A DNA stretch of 64,000 bases from VRUE01 sp963788975 (GCA_963788975.1 CAWBIJ010000004.1:186001-250000); one strand, 5' to 3'; shown: positions 42,602-51,493, counted from the stretch's first letter. Numbers and translations are program-made. The notes: generated by a model not told the origin, from the sequence alone.

Positions 42602-44725
42602 TCAGCGGCAAGCCGATGGATCCAGCTGTGTCCTCAGCTCGTAGACGACTGTCGGCGGGGTTCTCAAGATGACGGTGGCCCAGGGACCAGCCGTCCAGCG
42701 AGCGGTTGGCGGGTACGGGGGCTTGCCGGGTTCGATTCGGTCGCGGGAGGCGATTACGTAGTCGTAGTCGCCCTCGTTGAGTAGGCGACGCCATTGGGGG
42801 CAGGTGTTGGGAGCGACGAAGCCGCCGTGGGGACGCTCTTCGCCGACGAAGTCGACGCGGTTGGAGAGGTCGGTGCCGAAGAGGGGGTACTGGCGGGTGC
42901 TGGTGGTGGCGATGTGGGCGTCGGAGATGTCGCGCGACCAGGCGAAGGCGGCGTTGAGGCCGTGAGCCGTGAATGACGGTTCCGTGTAGCGACCCTCCAG
43001 GTAGTGGCGCTGGATCGGATAGCCGATCGCCACTGCCGCGAAAACGACCAGCGCTGCGAGGCCGGTGGAGGACACCCCCCGCCCGGACAAGCGCCGAGCC
43101 AATTGGCTCGGCGCTTTGAGTATCCGCCCGTTCGGGGGGTGCCCTCCACCGGCCTCTCGGAGACGGGTCGGCAGGACGGCTGGGAGCAGTGCCAGACCCA
43201 AGACAAGAGCGGGCGCGAGGTAGCGCAAGCCTGACTCGAAGCCGCGGGGCATTCCGTCGGGACCGGAGGCCGAAGTGGGAGCAACCAGCCAAGCCAGAAC
43301 AGCAGCGAGGCCGGTCAGGGCGACGACAAGCAGCACTCGCTCCCCGCCGGGTGTCTCGCTCGAAGCGCCAGCCCAAACTCGACCCGACAGCAGCGGCAAC
43401 AGCAGGCCGGCAAGCGCAGCGCCGAGGAACAGCGGCCAGATGAGCCAGAGGCCGTCGTGGAGGCCCGGCAGGAACCAGTCGGACCAGACGGCGCCGTCGG
43501 TCAGGTAGCCAAGCACGCTGTGGCCTTCGCGGCCGCCCAAGGCCTGGTCGGGCGCCGGCAGCGATAGCGGGCCGACGTCGTCGATCCAGGGCAGCGGGTT
43601 GCCGGTGTGGACCAAGTTGCGCAGGTACCAGTAGCCGCCCCCGGCCAGCGCCGCGAGGCTCGTCGCAGCGAAAGTGCGCCAGCGAGCTCCAGCTGGAGCC
43701 ATGAGCGGCAGCCCGATCACGAGAACAGCAGCAGGTAGGAGGAAGTTGAGCTTGGTGCCGGCGGCAAGTCCGGCGGCAAGTCCGACAACGACCAGTGCGT
43801 TCGCTGTTTCTCCGGGTAGGTACGGGAAACAGCGAACGCGCGCAGGATCTCGCTGCTTTTGACCGCCCGACCCCCCGTTGAGGGTGATTGCGACCGCGGC
43901 CAGCAGGAAGAAGATCCCGACGATGTCGTTCCGCGCCTCCCCGGCCTGATCCGACAACGCCGGCACGCTCAACGCGATCGCCCCCAACGCCAGCGACCAA
44001 GGCGCCACGCCGTACGGCCTGCCAATGCACCAGCACGCAACCAGGCAGCCGACGAACCAGCCGAGATTCAGCAGGGGCGAGAGCACATCCCGATCAAACG
44101 CCAGCATCCCAACCGCATGGAACACCTCGGAATTAGCTGGATAGAACCAGGCCAGGAACTGCGGCGCGATGAAGTGCAAGTCCCAGGTGTTCCCGCTTTG
44201 GAAGAACCCTGCCGCAAAAGGCCCGTGGTACCAGGTCGAATCGAACCCGGTCATGCCGGTCGACAGGTGCGGCTTGACCTCCAGTCCGAACTTGACAACC
44301 GCGATCGCGGCAATCGACAGGGCGACGGCTGTGGCCACGTAAGGAGGACGGGGGGGTCCCTCCGGCGCAGCGGCGTCCTGTTTTTCGCCCCGCCCTCCTC
44401 CACGGTCAGCCGCTGCCTCATCAGGCGAAAAACCCAGCAAGACGGAGGGACCCCCCCGCCCTCCTCCAAGGCCCAGCCAGAGCCCCAGTCCCACGACGCT
44501 CACCGTGAGGAGGTAAGGCAGCGGTTCGAACAATCCGACAGTGCCAAGCAGCTCGGCCGCCCAGAGCAGGAGAGCTAGCGCGAGAACGGCGGTCGCCAGA
44601 TGGGCTGGCGCGCCGGTGAACTCGGGGAGCAGTCGGCGACGCAATTGTGTGGCGCCGAGCCAGGCGAAGCCGACCAGCGAGAGGATCTCGACGACGCCCA
44701 GCAGGTAGCGCGGCAGGTCGAGCAT
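42602..44725 (-). CDS. Large polytopic membrane protein, glycosyltransferase-like
   Basis: 707 residues from ATG 44725, two bases after the murJ stop: MLDLPRYLLGVVEILSLVGF, then about 12 hydrophobic helices and a C-terminal soluble part. Segments such as FDSTWYHGPFAAGFFQSGNT, FLAWFYPANSEVFHAVGMLA and GTKLNFLLPAAVLVIGLPLM recall lipid-linked-sugar glycosyltransferases (GT39/ArnT style); the exact family is uncertain. Three palindromic elements of three different families are read through in frame. They add the peptides GGGRGEKQDAAAPEGPPRP (44341-44466), ARVRCFPYLPGETANA (43797-43839) and GGHPPNGRILKAPSQLARR (43058-43156). All fall in loops between helices. The link to murJ suggests a cell-envelope role. 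Confidence 0.75.
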   Translation of the reverse strand: MLDLPRYLLGVVEILSLVGFAWLGATQLRRRLLPEFTGAPAHLATAVLALALLLWAAELLGTVGLFEPLPYLLTVSVVGLGLWLGLGGGRGGPSVLLGFSPDEAAADRGGGRGEKQDAAAPEGPPRPPYVATAVALSIAAIAVVKFGLEVKPHLSTGMTGFDSTWYHGPFAAGFFQSGNTWDLHFIAPQFLAWFYPANSEVFHAVGMLAFDRDVLSPLLNLGWFVGCLVACWCIGRPYGVAPWSLALGAIALSVPALSDQAGEARNDIVGIFFLLAAVAITLNGGSGGQKQRDPARVRCFPYLPGETANALVVVGLAAGLAAGTKLNFLLPAAVLVIGLPLMAPAGARWRTFAATSLAALAGGGYWYLRNLVHTGNPLPWIDDVGPLSLPAPDQALGGREGHSVLGYLTDGAVWSDWFLPGLHDGLWLIWPLFLGAALAGLLLPLLSGRVWAGASSETPGGERVLLVVALTGLAAVLAWLVAPTSASGPDGMPRGFESGLRYLAPALVLGLALLPAVLPTRLREAGGGHPPNGRILKAPSQLARRLSGRGVSSTGLAALVVFAAVAIGYPIQRHYLEGRYTEPSFTAHGLNAAFAWSRDISDAHIATTSTRQYPLFGTDLSNRVDFVGEERPHGGFVAPNTCPQWRRLLNEGDYDYVIASRDRIEPGKPPYPPTARWTAGPWATVILRTPPTVVYELRTQLDPSACR
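43058..43156. repeat. Palindromic element, family 1, copy d, inside a CDS
   Basis: Outer arms of 24 bp (43058-43081, 43133-43156) pair with one C/T difference. The inner 12-bp stem AAGCGCCGAGCC / GGCTCGGCGCTT has loop AATT. Unpaired CCCGGAC and TGAGTATCCGCCCGTT are as in the other copies. The length is a multiple of three and the frame stays open through it. Confidence 0.93.
43797..43839. repeat. Palindromic element, family 5, inside a CDS
   Basis: Perfect 13-bp arms GCGTTCGCTGTTT / AAACAGCGAACGC surround a 17-base loop. A second copy with the same ends is at 62238-62282. It lies in frame in the membrane-protein gene. Confidence 0.88.
44341..44466. repeat. Palindromic element, family 2, inside a CDS
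   Basis: Outer arms (44341-44363, 44444-44466) pair over 23 bp with two T/C differences. The core begins GGCGCAGCGGCGTCCTGTTT and ends AAAAACCCAGCAAG, with inner stem GTTTTTCGCC / GGCGAAAAAC. The copy at 62291-62413 has GTTTCTCGCC / GGCGAGAAAC, a compensating change. It totals 126 bp, in frame. Confidence 0.93.
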
Positions 44726-44727
44726 CG

Positions 44728-46311
44728 TTAGCGGCGGCCGGGCAGGAGGCGCATGATCTGGTCGAGCTCCGGGATTCGCAGCAGCTTCGCCGCGGCGATA
44801 TAGACGAGGCCACCCAGCCCGAGAGCGGTACCCAGGGACGCAATCTGTCCGAGAAGGCCTCGGCCCAGCGCGTCGTCGAGCAGATCCCAAACGCCGAAGG
44901 AGACTGCCGCCAGCGCCGCCGAGGCCAGCAGGATGCGGATGCCGACGTCGGCGAGGCGGCGCAGCTCAAGGCCGCCGAGCAGGCGGCGCAGGATCACGCA
45001 CTGGGCGACGACGCTGGCCCCGGTGGCGATCGCCGTGGCGGCGACGATTCCCCCCACACCGAGGTGGTAGAGGCCCAGCGCCGCGAGCGCAGTCACCGCC
45101 AGGTTGGCGGCGGCGATCGTGGTCGGCACCCAGGGTCGCTGGAGGCTGAAGAAGGTGCGGGTGAGGAGCAGGAAGAGGCCATTGGTCGGCAGCGAGAAGG
45201 CGAACCAGAAGAGCGCCGTCGCGACCAGGGTCGTCTGCTCGGGGCTGAACTCGCCGCGCTGGTAGACGAGGCGGATCATCGGGTCGGAGAGGACCAGGAC
45301 CGCCGCTGCCGCAGGAACCAGCACGAAAAGGATCTGCCGCATCCCGTTGGCCATCGTCGCCCGCAGGTTGTCGTGCTCCCCGCGCGAGGCGAAACGGGCG
45401 AGGGTCGGGAAGAGGACGGTGGCGATTGCGACCGCGAAGATCCCCTGCGGCAGCTGGTAGATCCGGAACGCCTTGTCGATCGCGGCGGGCGCCTGATCGC
45501 TGACGAGGCTGCCGAAGAGGCTGTTGATCAGCAGGTTGAAGTTGATCAGCCCGAGGCTGATCGTCACCGGCAGCATCAAGAGGAGGACGCGGCGCAGGTC
45601 GCGGTTGCGCCAGTCGAAACTCAAGGCAAACCGGAACGGCGTGTTACGCAGGTCGGCGACGACGATCAGCAGCTGGACCAGGGTTCCAGCGAGGACGCCG
45701 ATCGCGTAGGCGTAGATACGGTCCTGGCCCTCGAACATCGGCTCGAGCAGGACAAGTCCGGCGATGATCGTCAGGTTCCAGAACAGGGGGGCGATGGCGA
45801 AGGCGCCGAAGCGGTCGTAGCTGTTGAGGATGCCGACCACGACCCCGCTCGCCCCGAGCAGGATCAGGATCGGGAAGAGGAGCTGGGAGAGGGCGACGGT
45901 GAGGTCGAGGATCGTCCCCTCGAAGCCGGGAGCGAAGAGCGGCACCAGCAGCGGCGCCGCGAGCACGAAGAGGGCCGTGATCGCGGCGAGGACGATGGTG
46001 ACCAGCAGCAGCAGCGTCGAGGCGAGCCGGAAGGCCTCTCGGTACTGCTTGCGCTCTAGGTGCTCGGTGAAGACCGGGATGAAAGCGGGCTGCAGGGCGG
46101 CGTCGGCGAAGAGGCTGCGAATCAGGTTGGGGACCTGGAAGGCGATCGTGAAGGCCGACATCGGGCCACTGATCCCGTAGTAGCTCGCGGCGACGATCTC
46201 ACGCCCCAGTCCAGCCACCCGCGAGGCGGCTGTAGCAACAGAGAAGAACGCCGTCGAGCGGGCGATCCGGCCCGCCGGGCGGCTCTCTTCACTCGTCTCG
46301 GCGGTCTCCAA
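44728..46311 (-). CDS. murJ: Lipid II flippase MurJ (MviN family)
   Basis: 527 residues with 14 hydrophobic helices. It moves lipid II across the membrane for peptidoglycan synthesis. Motifs: SRVAGLGREIVAASYYGISG, then FQVPNLIRSLFADAALQPAF, IPVFTEHLERKQYREAFRLA and YQLPQGIFAVAIATVLFPTL. LPTNGLFLLLTRTFFSLQRP follows. The start is ATG/GTG 46311, 36 bases from the divergent rpsT gene. Confidence 0.96.
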   Translation of the reverse strand: METAETSEESRPAGRIARSTAFFSVATAASRVAGLGREIVAASYYGISGPMSAFTIAFQVPNLIRSLFADAALQPAFIPVFTEHLERKQYREAFRLASTLLLLVTIVLAAITALFVLAAPLLVPLFAPGFEGTILDLTVALSQLLFPILILLGASGVVVGILNSYDRFGAFAIAPLFWNLTIIAGLVLLEPMFEGQDRIYAYAIGVLAGTLVQLLIVVADLRNTPFRFALSFDWRNRDLRRVLLLMLPVTISLGLINFNLLINSLFGSLVSDQAPAAIDKAFRIYQLPQGIFAVAIATVLFPTLARFASRGEHDNLRATMANGMRQILFVLVPAAAAVLVLSDPMIRLVYQRGEFSPEQTTLVATALFWFAFSLPTNGLFLLLTRTFFSLQRPWVPTTIAAANLAVTALAALGLYHLGVGGIVAATAIATGASVVAQCVILRRLLGGLELRRLADVGIRILLASAALAAVSFGVWDLLDDALGRGLLGQIASLGTALGLGGLVYIAAAKLLRIPELDQIMRLLPGRR

Positions 46312-46347
46312 GCCCTATCTCACTCGCTATAGTCGGCCGCCCGAAAC
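46312..46347. promoter_or_regulatory. Short divergent promoter region murJ / rpsT
   Basis: Only 36 bases separate two divergent starts. TATAGT at about 46328 could be the -10 of rpsT. If so, its -35 would lie inside the 5' end of murJ. Weak evidence. Confidence 0.3.
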
Positions 46348-46605
46348 ATGGCCAACATAGCCTCACAGAAGAAGCGGATCCTACGCAGCGAGCGCGAGCG
46401 GACCGAGAACCGGCTGCTCACGAGCACGGTCAAGACCTACTTCCGCCGCCTCGAGGCGGCGGTCGAGTCCGGCGACACCGACACGATCGCCGCCGAGCAC
46501 CGCTCGCTCGTCTCGCGGGTCGACAAGGCCGTCCAGAAGGGCGCGCTGCACAAGAACACCGCCGCCCGCAAGAAGTCCCGCGCCGCGCGAATCGCCGGCG
46601 CCTAG
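46348..46605 (+). CDS. rpsT: 30S ribosomal protein S20
   Basis: 85 residues: MANIASQKKRILRSERERTE, NRLLTSTVKTYFRRLEAAVE, DKAVQKGALHKNTAARKKSR. S20 is a helical, basic protein that binds 16S rRNA during early 30S assembly. It is one of the few plus-strand genes here and faces holA in a convergent way. A small hairpin GCGTG-CAGAG-CACGC lies about 20 bases after the stop and may end transcription, though no T-run follows. Confidence 0.97.
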   Translation: MANIASQKKRILRSERERTENRLLTSTVKTYFRRLEAAVESGDTDTIAAEHRSLVSRVDKAVQKGALHKNTAARKKSRAARIAGA

Positions 46606-46657
46606 CGGCGTCCTCGGTCGCTCGCGTGCAGAGCACGCCACGCTCCCTGCGTCCTTG

Positions 46658-47635
46658 CTATGCACCGGCGCTCGCGCGGCGCAAAGCCAGCGTAAGCGCC
46701 AGCTCGTCGCCGTAGTCGGCGCCGCCCCGGCACCAGACCTCCAGGTCGGCGAGGACGACGGTCGCGTCGCGCAGGTCGTCGAGGCTCGTCTCGCGCAGGC
46801 GGGCTACGAGCTGCTTGGCGGCGTAGGGATGCATGCCAAGCGAGGACTCGACCTGCTTGGACGGGACCCCCTCCTCCAGTTGAGCGGCCGCGGCGCAGGC
46901 CTTGCGCAAGCGCGAGGCGAGGCCGTAGATCAACCCGGTGACGTTCTCGCCCTGGGCGATGAGGCGCTCCCCGATCCGCAGCGCCCCGGCGGGGTCGCGT
47001 TCGAGGAGGGCGTCGGAGAGCGACCAGACGGCCATCTCGGAGGTGTCGGAGATCATCGCGTCGAGATCCTCCGCGGTCACCTCCCCCCCCTCGCCGGACC
47101 AGAGCGCGAGGCGCTCGAGCTCGTTGCGGAGCCGCAGTGAGCTCGTCCCCATCCGCTCGACCAGGACGCGGGCCGCCGCGGGCTCGAGGCGGAATCCGAG
47201 CCGCTGGGCGTCGGCGACCAGCACGCGCGGCATGTCCCGCGCCTTCGGCGCCTCGAACTCGTGGACTTCGCCATCCTCAGCCTTGACCGCGCGCAGGAGC
47301 TTCGGCGGCGCTTTGGCTCGGGAGATCAGTACCAGGGTCAGGTCGGGAGGAAGCTCCCCCAGCGCGCTCACGATCGGGTCGAGCTGGCGGTCACGCCAGC
47401 GCTCGACCCCGTCGACGAGCAGGTAGCGGCGTGACTGGGTCAGCGACATCGCCGGGATCGCCGCCAGCACAGCCTCATGATCGGGCGCGCCCTTCCCCTC
47501 GCTGGGCTCGAACACCTCGAGGGCTGCGACTCCGCCGTCGCCTTCGGCCCGGGCGCGCAATCGCGCCCTCGTCGCGTCGATCTTGGCTTCGTCGGTGCCG
47601 GCGATCAGGTAGAGCGAGCGGAGGCCCTCGGCCAT
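46658..47635 (-). CDS. holA: DNA polymerase III delta subunit
   Basis: About 325 residues from ATG 47635 (an earlier in-frame start at 47653 is possible). The clamp-loader subunit opens the sliding clamp. Motifs: LRSLYLIAGTDEAKIDATRA, YLLVDGVERWRDRQLDPIVS, TLVLISRAKAPPKLLRAVKA, LRLRNELERLALWSGEGGEV and SEMAVWSLSDALLERDPAGA. AKQLVARLRETSLDDLRDAT closes it. It sits beside rpsT and near comEC, a standard bacterial arrangement. Confidence 0.94.
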   Translation of the reverse strand: MAEGLRSLYLIAGTDEAKIDATRARLRARAEGDGGVAALEVFEPSEGKGAPDHEAVLAAIPAMSLTQSRRYLLVDGVERWRDRQLDPIVSALGELPPDLTLVLISRAKAPPKLLRAVKAEDGEVHEFEAPKARDMPRVLVADAQRLGFRLEPAAARVLVERMGTSSLRLRNELERLALWSGEGGEVTAEDLDAMISDTSEMAVWSLSDALLERDPAGALRIGERLIAQGENVTGLIYGLASRLRKACAAAAQLEEGVPSKQVESSLGMHPYAAKQLVARLRETSLDDLRDATVVLADLEVWCRGGADYGDELALTLALRRASAGA

Positions 47636-47677
47636 GCGGGCGAGTCTAGACACAGGCGCGGGCCGAGCCGCGCGGCG

Positions 47678-48496
47678 CTACTTGTCCTTGCCGTACCCGT
47701 GCCCGGAACCGGACTCGCCCTTTTCCTCCACAGGCAGAGTCTCGGTCTCGGTCTTGCCGGGCTCGTACACGGGAGACACCGGCTTGCCCGGAGCCGACTC
47801 AGCGCTTGCCTTGTCGACCGGCGATGGGGACGACTTGGCACCGGACGGCTTGGACTTGGAGCCAGACGACTTCGGCTTCGCGGTCGCCGTCGTCGTGGGG
47901 CCCTTGGAAGACGATCCCTTGCCGTTCGCGGCCACCTTGTCCTTGCCCCGGGTCTTCTTGCTCTCAGCCCCGGCAGCAGCCTTGTCGCCATTCCCGTCGC
48001 TCTCCTCGGTGCTTGCCGTCGGAGGCGTCTGCGCAGACGGAGGAGCCACCGCCGTCGGTGGAGCGGGCGCCGGCGAAGTGTCGACCGGCGGCGGCGCGGC
48101 GGGGGGCTCAGGGGCGGTTTCGCTCGGCGCAGGACCTGGGTTCGAGGCAACGGGAGCCGCCGCGGCCACCTCGCGCGAGCCCTGCTGACCCCTGGAGCCG
48201 TCGAAGCCGCTGCCGCCGGCTACCGACCCGGGCCGCGGCGGCGCGACACCGACACCGAACAGCGGAGTCGAGGCCGCGCCGCCAGAGCTTCCGGGTACCG
48301 CCGAAGCGATCTCGTCAGCAGGGGGCTTGTTGGGAAAGCCAGGGAGAGGCCCCCCGAAGACACTGGGCCAGCCCTGCTGGAGGACGAGGGCGACGAGGAC
48401 CAGGCCGACCGCGGTGACCAGCCCGAGCATCGCGAAGGTCGCGCTCCGCAGCCTGTCCAGCAGCTTGTCCCCCAGCATGAACACCTGTTCGACCAT
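47678..48496 (-). CDS. Single-pass membrane protein with low-complexity tail
   Basis: About 272 residues from ATG 48496 (a TTG at 48520 is an alternative): MVEQVFMLGDKLLDRLRSAT. One transmembrane helix (FAMLGLVTAVGLVLVALVLQ) follows, then about 220 residues rich in Ala, Pro, Ser, Gly and Lys with no fold visible (KSSGSKSKPSGAKSSPSPVD). Ends GHGYGKDK. The family is not recognised. The tail would be extracytoplasmic if the positive-inside rule holds. Between comEC and holA on the same strand; a scaffold or wall-spanning role is only a guess. Confidence 0.6.
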   Translation of the reverse strand: MVEQVFMLGDKLLDRLRSATFAMLGLVTAVGLVLVALVLQQGWPSVFGGPLPGFPNKPPADEIASAVPGSSGGAASTPLFGVGVAPPRPGSVAGGSGFDGSRGQQGSREVAAAAPVASNPGPAPSETAPEPPAAPPPVDTSPAPAPPTAVAPPSAQTPPTASTEESDGNGDKAAAGAESKKTRGKDKVAANGKGSSSKGPTTTATAKPKSSGSKSKPSGAKSSPSPVDKASAESAPGKPVSPVYEPGKTETETLPVEEKGESGSGHGYGKDK

Positions 48497-48571
48497 CGAC
48501 CACAAGCTGGGCGCCGACAAGGCTCTCAGTGGGAAAAACCCAATAGTGGGTGGGTAATTCGTCGAGGCTGA

Positions 48572-48606
48572 CGATCGAGGTCAGTCCTCTGTACTGACCT
48601 CGATCG
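48572..48606. terminator. Hairpin at the comEC stop
   Basis: Perfect 14-bp arms CGATCGAGGTCAGT / ACTGACCTCGATCG (48572-48585, 48593-48606) with a 7-base loop. The comEC TGA is inside the stem. No T-run follows, so it is a likely but not classical terminator. Confidence 0.5.
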
Positions 48607-50446
48607 TGCGCCAGCCGATGTCGAGAGTGACGCTGCCGTCGCGATCGGTGCGCAAGGTGCGGACGCCGTGCGTGGCCAACGTCGCCAGCGTGGCAGGAGC
48701 CGGGTGTCCGTAGGGGTTCTCCTCTCCGACCGAGATCACGGCCAGCGTCGGCGCCATGTGTCCGAGGAACGCGTCGAGACCTGCGTCCTCGCTGCCGTGG
48801 TGGGCGACCTTGAGCACGTCGACCGGCCCGGGGTCGAACGGCGCCGTCTCGGCCTCGGCATCCGCCGCGAGCAGCGCCGTGAAGTCGCGCCAGCGTGCGA
48901 AGAGGACTAGGGATCGCTGGTTGGGATCGGCGCCAGTGCCTCGTTCGCCGAGCAGTTCGCGCGGCGGCCAGATCGCTTCCAGGCGCAGCCGGCCGGCGCG
49001 GAGCTCGTCCCCTGCTGCGAGCCGCAAGGGCGCCGCGCCGGCAGCCGCCGCGGCATCGCGCAGCTCCCGCCCGGCCACTGCATAAACGAACCGCTCAACC
49101 GGTACCCGGCCGAGCAGTTCTTCGACCCCTCCCGCGTGATCGGACTGGTCGTGGGTGACGACGACGGCACCGAGACGCTCCACCCCCGCGGCGGCAAGCT
49201 GCTCGGCAAGCCTCGCGCCAGGCGGCCCGCCGTCGACGAGGATCGGTGCCGCGTTAGCGGGCTGCAGCAGGACCGCGTCCCCCTGGCCGACGTCGAGAAA
49301 GGAGATGCGTATGCCGCTCGGCGGCGCAGCGGTCCTCCCTCCTCCCCGTCCCGGAGCGACGACCAAGGCGAGCGCGCCGAGCGCCACGGCAACAGCGAGG
49401 AACACCGGAAGGGCCGCGGATGATCGGGCCCGCCGCGCTGGCGGGCCTTGCCTCAGCGAGGAGACCCGGCGGCGGCGCGCAAGCCAGGGCACCGTGACCG
49501 CAGCCAGGGCGATCCCGAGATAGGACGCGACCAGCCCGCCGAGCCCGAGCCGCACCTCCAGCATCGCCCAGCTCGGTCGCCCACACCAGCTGGCCACCTG
49601 GGCGATATAGGCGAGCAGCAGCGCGTTCAGCTGGTTCAACGGGTCAAGCGGAAAGCCGGGGAGCTGGCCCGCCGCGGCCCCGAGCATTCCTAGCCACATC
49701 GCCGGCGCAACCGCGGGCAATGCGAGCAGGTTGGAGACCAGCGTTGTGGTCGAGAGCTCACCGAAGTGGAAGGCGATTAGCGGCGCGGTGGCGAGGGTCG
49801 CGGCAATCGTCATCGCCGCGCCCTCGGCGAGCACGCGACCGAGCGGGCCTCGAGAGCCGCTTCGCGCTGCGATCCACCTCCGCAGGGGCTGAGCCAGGGC
49901 AAGGATTCCGAGCACCGCCGCGAAGCTGAGCTGCCAGCCGACGTCGGAGCCGATACCGGGATCGATCGCCAGCGTGAGGGTCGCGGCAACCGCGAGCGCA
50001 TAGAGGCGCGACGACCGGCGCCCCGCCAGAGTCGCCAACACCGACAGCGCACCCATCACCCCCGCCCGCTGGATCGACGGCCCGGCGCCGGCGAGGGGCA
50101 CGTAGAGCGCGATCAGGCCGAGTACCCAGAGGAGGCGGACGCGCAGGGGCATGCCGAGCGCAGCGAGCAGCGGCATCGCCAGCAGCGCGAGCAACGCCAC
50201 GTTCTGTCCCGAGACCGCGAGCAGGTGAGCGAGGCCGGAGCGGCGGAAGTCTTCCTCGGTCGCGGGGGCGATCCGCTCGTCTTCGCCGAGGACGAAGCCG
50301 CGCGCCAGCTCCGCCTCACGCGCCGGCATCTCCCGGCCGAGGGCGGTCGAGGCCCGCTCTTTGAGCCGGTCCGCGTGGACGAACGCTAGGCCGACCGCCG
50401 CCAGGACGCAGAGCGCGATGAGCGCCGGAGTACCTCGCCCGGCCAT
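48581..50446 (-). CDS. comEC: ComEC/Rec2-type DNA uptake channel
   Basis: 621 residues. The membrane competence domain has GLAHLLAVSGQNVALLALLA, AGPSIQRAGVMGALSVLATL and DPGIGSDVGWQLSFAAVLGI. A C-terminal metallo-β-lactamase-like domain has RISFLDVGQGDAVLLQPANA, VVVTHDQSDHAGGVEELLGR and VDVLKVAHHGSEDAGLDAFL. The usual HxHxDH motif reads H-D-Q-S-D-H: first His, Asp and last His are kept, the middle His is replaced. The N-terminal DUF4131 domain of longer homologues is missing. With comEA, 10 bases upstream, it forms the core of DNA uptake across the membrane. Confidence 0.93.
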   Translation of the reverse strand: MAGRGTPALIALCVLAAVGLAFVHADRLKERASTALGREMPAREAELARGFVLGEDERIAPATEEDFRRSGLAHLLAVSGQNVALLALLAMPLLAALGMPLRVRLLWVLGLIALYVPLAGAGPSIQRAGVMGALSVLATLAGRRSSRLYALAVAATLTLAIDPGIGSDVGWQLSFAAVLGILALAQPLRRWIAARSGSRGPLGRVLAEGAAMTIAATLATAPLIAFHFGELSTTTLVSNLLALPAVAPAMWLGMLGAAAGQLPGFPLDPLNQLNALLLAYIAQVASWCGRPSWAMLEVRLGLGGLVASYLGIALAAVTVPWLARRRRVSSLRQGPPARRARSSAALPVFLAVAVALGALALVVAPGRGGGRTAAPPSGIRISFLDVGQGDAVLLQPANAAPILVDGGPPGARLAEQLAAAGVERLGAVVVTHDQSDHAGGVEELLGRVPVERFVYAVAGRELRDAAAAAGAAPLRLAAGDELRAGRLRLEAIWPPRELLGERGTGADPNQRSLVLFARWRDFTALLAADAEAETAPFDPGPVDVLKVAHHGSEDAGLDAFLGHMAPTLAVISVGEENPYGHPAPATLATLATHGVRTLRTDRDGSVTLDIGWRTIEVSTED

Positions 50447-50456
50447 CCTCGTGCGC

Positions 50457-51041
50457 CTACGGCTGTAGACGGGCGCGCAGCGACTCCATCGTCGCCGGGC
50501 CGATCCCGCTCACCTCGTCGAGCTGCTCGACCGAGGCGAGCCCGCCGTGCTGGTCGCGGTATTCGACGATCTTGCCCGCGGTGACGGGGCCGATCCCGTC
50601 GATCTCTTCCAGTTGCTCGGCGGTGGCGGTGCCGAGGCTGATCGGCCCTTCCCCTCCCGCTGCCCCGGCGACGACGGCTCCAGCGGCGCCCGCCTCCGGG
50701 ATGACGACCTGCTGCCCGTCCGCGAGCCGCGCCGCTCGGTTGATTCCCTCCAGCGCCGCGTCGCCAGCGGCGCCGCCGGCCCGCTCGATCGCATCGATCA
50801 CCCGCGCGCCGGCAGGCATCCGGTAGACGCCTGGCCGCCGCACCGCTCCGGTGACGTCGACGACGACGTCGCCGACGGCGCTGGAGACACTGAAGCCACC
50901 GGCGCCGGTCGCTTCCGCGCCCGCCTCGACCGCGAAGGACCTTCCTCCCTCCTCAGTCCGGATCGCCCGCGCCCCAACCAGGAGCAGCGCGACGGCAACG
51001 GCGCCATAGACGACGACCTGCGAACGCGACAGCTCGGGCAT
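50457..51041 (-). CDS. comEA: ComEA-type DNA-binding protein
   Basis: 194 residues. An N-terminal membrane anchor (VVVYGAVAVALLLVGARAI) is followed by an SLBB domain (VVVDVTGAVRRPGVYRMPAG, ARVIDAIERAGGA). Then comes a linker and a C-terminal helix-hairpin-helix pair (TATAEQLEEIDGIGPVTAGK, IVEYRDQHGGLASVEQLDEV, GIGPATMESLRARL). It binds incoming double-stranded DNA and hands it to ComEC, directly downstream. No regulatory site recognised. Confidence 0.95.
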   Translation of the reverse strand: MPELSRSQVVVYGAVAVALLLVGARAIRTEEGGRSFAVEAGAEATGAGGFSVSSAVGDVVVDVTGAVRRPGVYRMPAGARVIDAIERAGGAAGDAALEGINRAARLADGQQVVIPEAGAAGAVVAGAAGGEGPISLGTATAEQLEEIDGIGPVTAGKIVEYRDQHGGLASVEQLDEVSGIGPATMESLRARLQP

Positions 51042-51097
51042 GCGCCCACGCTGGCAGGCAAGAGCGCGTGTGTGGCGCGCTAAATCAAACTATTGAG

Positions 51098-51493
51098 CTA
51101 CAGATCCTCGTCGTCGTAGCCCGCGACCTCGGCCAATTGGTCGCTGTAAAGCTCCGATGCCGCGACGGGCGGTGACTGGATCGAGATGCAGGCCAGCGAG
51201 GTGTCGCCGTCGTTGGCGATCGCGTGGTCGGTGGCCGGCGGGACCAGGATCAGGTCGCCCTCCTCGACGCGCTCGGTGTCGCCGGCCACCGACATGGTGC
51301 CGGCGCCGCGCACGACCACGTAGACCTGCTCAGCCTCCTCGTGGGAGTGCAGCGTCTGCTCAGCCCCGGCCGGCACCTCCAGCCAGGTCACCGACATGTT
51401 GCGCGCGCCCATTTCGCCCGCGTCCATCAGAACGTGGGGCCGGAGCCTGTGCCACTCCTCGACCGGGGCTTCGGAAAGCCGTCTAACGAGCAT
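51098..51493 (-). CDS. Cupin-domain protein
   Basis: A 131-residue single cupin barrel: EVPAGAEQTLHSHEEAEQVY (metal-binding His/His/Glu) and EEGDLILVPPATDHAIANDG (second motif with His). Small cupins may be enzymes, metal sensors or sugar-binding proteins; the ligand is unknown. It lies between comEA and leuS with gaps of 56 and 43 bases, so it may share the leuS transcript. Confidence 0.85.
   Translation of the reverse strand: MLVRRLSEAPVEEWHRLRPHVLMDAGEMGARNMSVTWLEVPAGAEQTLHSHEEAEQVYVVVRGAGTMSVAGDTERVEEGDLILVPPATDHAIANDGDTSLACISIQSPPVAASELYSDQLAEVAGYDDEDL

Noticed and set aside
42429..42644. Small plus-strand frame between lepA and the membrane-protein gene
   Set aside because: It is read from a palindromic element (42446-42586) and has no ribosome binding site or family signal.
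42540..44036. 498-codon open frame overlapping the membrane-protein gene
   Set aside because: Arg/Pro-rich shadow with no family features; the overlapping frame encodes regular hydrophobic helices.
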